DNA of 16,197 nt. Source: JAVBOD01 sp031551045 (GTDB taxonomy: Bacteria; Bacteroidota; Bacteroidia; Bacteroidales; UBA932). Positions within the stretch are counted from its first letter, which is position 1; each line of letters begins with the position of its first letter. The notes under the pieces were generated by a model that ran no database searches, was not told the DNA's origin, and was given only the letters and a program-made list of their open reading frames with translations. Below, piece after piece: positions 15,601 through 16,197 of the stretch. The stretch is from contig JAVBOD010000028.1 in assembly GCA_031551045.1 (NCBI GenBank), positions 1 through 16,197 on the forward strand. The letters run 5' to 3'. The translations under genes and the position numbers were made by a program.

Positions 15601-15751
15601 AAAGTAGCAGCGCTCCTCTCGCGCGGAAACAAATCCGAGCCTTGAAACACTTGAAGAGCGCCGCGCGAAAGACTGTGCTGATACGGGGCGCCACGGGTTG
15701 CGCTTTGCTTACCCGCGGTTATTCATATATTACCACTTCGCGGTAAGCAAT
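15601..15751. repeat. 151-bp direct repeat, copy 1
   Basis: This GC-richer block recurs at 15880-16030, exactly 279 nt downstream, with three substitutions (15631, 15706 and 15741) and no gaps. It starts AAAGTAGCAGCGCTCC and ends GGTAAGCAAT. Its first half contains an 8-bp inverted pair, TCGCGCGG at 15619-15626 with CCGCGCGA at 15661-15668. Its second half is a double-hairpin module. It has no transposase and no plausible gene. Confidence 0.92.
15691..15746 (-). repeat. Double-hairpin module in repeat copy 1
   Basis: On the minus strand: a 17-nt hairpin (15746-15730, stem TTACCGC/GTGGTAA, loop GAA, one G-U pair), an 11-nt linker TATATGAATAA, then a second hairpin (15718-15691, stem CCGCGGGT/ACCCGTGG, again with one G-U pair). 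On the plus strand both wobble positions would be A-C mismatches, so the structure fits an RNA read from the minus strand. Confidence 0.6.
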
Positions 15752-15812
15752 TGCAAGTCATACAGAGAAATTTGAGAAGAACCAAAGGGAATAGGATTAA
15801 CTGTCGTTATTT

Positions 15813-15876
15813 TATCCCCGGAGGGGATAGATGTTAATAACCGAGGGTGATTCCGGCTTGTAGGAATCACCCTCGG
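15813..15876 (+). repeat. Double-hairpin module, plus orientation, between the repeat copies
   Basis: A 17-nt hairpin (TATCCCC-GGA-GGGGATA, 15813-15829), an 11-nt linker GATGTTAATAA, then a perfect 14-bp hairpin (CCGAGGGTGATTCC at 15841-15854 with its complement at 15863-15876, loop of 8 nt). The length of the first hairpin, its 3-nt loop, the linker length and the CCG that opens the second hairpin are the same as in the modules at 15691 and 15970. The stems themselves differ in sequence. Confidence 0.65.
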
Positions 15877-15879
15877 AAA

Positions 15880-16030
15880 AAAGTAGCAGCGCTCCTCTCG
15901 CGCGGAAACCAATCCGAGCCTTGAAACACTTGAAGAGCGCCGCGCGAAAGACTGTGCTGATACGGGGCGCCACGGGTTGCGCTTCGCTTACCCGCGGTTA
16001 TTCATATATTACCACTTCGTGGTAAGCAAT
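15880..16030. repeat. 151-bp direct repeat, copy 2
   Basis: Second copy of the block at 15601-15751, differing at 15910 (C for A), 15985 (C for T) and 16020 (T for C). It begins four bases after the plus-strand double-hairpin module. The sequences outside the two copies show no shared flank beyond the boundaries given. Confidence 0.92.
15970..16025 (-). repeat. Double-hairpin module in repeat copy 2
   Basis: Same layout as in copy 1. In the first hairpin the stem is TTACCAC/GTGGTAA: the substitution at 16020 turns a G-U pair into A-U. In the second hairpin the substitution at 15985 turns the loop AAA into GAA, giving a GCGAAGC turn. Neither change breaks the fold. Confidence 0.6.
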
Positions 16031-16053
16031 CTGTTAGTACAACAGAATTTATA

Positions 16054-16109
16054 CCGATTTGACAAATGTAATAGTCCCATTACATTGGCCTAAACATTTG
16101 TAGCATCGG
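16054..16109. other. Nested inverted repeats at the window edge
   Basis: CCGAT at 16054-16058 pairs with ATCGG at 16105-16109, CAAATG at 16063-16068 could pair with CATTTG at 16095-16100, and AATGTAAT at 16065-16072 pairs with ATTACATT at 16079-16086 around a 6-nt loop. The last two are alternatives. No T tract and no gene adjoin; from 16031 to the end nothing else is seen. Confidence 0.3.
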
Positions 16110-16197
16110 CATTATACCGGAAATAGATTGGATTAAAAGGTGGTTCATATTGGTATTACATCAACGGGATTTGTAAAACAATCATCATAACGACATA

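Noticed and set aside
15477..15746. An 89-codon plus-strand frame with a purine-rich stretch before its ATG
   Set aside because: The second half lies inside the 151-bp repeat, and its end is set by the hairpin module. The product has no recognisable domain, and composition changes abruptly at the repeat edge.
15841..15876. An intrinsic terminator
   Set aside because: The stem is strong but is followed by A on the plus strand and by mixed sequence on the minus strand, with no T tract and no gene ending nearby.
15601..16030. A CRISPR array
   Set aside because: Only two copies, 151 bp each, with a 128-nt gap; the repeat size is far outside CRISPR range and no cas gene is present.

Overview
The window looks like chromosomal DNA of a Bacteroidota bacterium, probably of the Bacteroidales type, though the genus cannot be told from sequence alone. 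The evidence is promoters of the form TTG-N19-21-TAnnTTTG, mostly weak or absent Shine-Dalgarno sites, signal peptides ending near AQ, a LytS/LytTR two-component pair, and a very large surface protein that ends in a type IX secretion (Por) sorting domain.

Layout. Positions 22-631 (minus) hold a gene broken by one frameshift, followed by a translationally coupled 31-residue membrane peptide. Positions 851-1354 (minus) encode a secreted coiled-coil protein. From 1540 on the plus strand come a secreted C69 dipeptidase; an operon of a LiaF-like membrane protein, a sensor kinase and a LytTR regulator; a small ferredoxin-like-fold protein; and a three-gene cluster of an unknown secreted protein, a MaoC-type hydratase and a FabG-type reductase. 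After a hairpin-rich gap, a COG2509-type FAD protein ends at a bidirectional terminator. Facing it on the minus strand is a two-gene operon: a 1253-residue adhesin and a beta-barrel/OmpA protein. The last 1.07 kb carries no credible gene. It is an AT-rich leader followed by a 151-bp sequence present twice in direct orientation, with hairpin elements.

How the genes may work together. The LiaF-like protein, kinase and regulator form an envelope-sensing unit. The MaoC and FabG proteins catalyse neighbouring steps on 3-hydroxyacyl chains. The adhesin is built from isopeptide-type domains familiar from Gram-positive MSCRAMMs and pilins, but is predicted to be exported by type IX secretion; its operon partner could hold or present it at the outer membrane.

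The two items most worth following up are this adhesin/OmpA operon and the double-hairpin elements at 15691-16025. Those elements occur three times, in both orientations, with the same 17-nt hairpin plus 11-nt linker layout, and the one stem difference between the two near-identical copies keeps base pairing on the minus-strand RNA.
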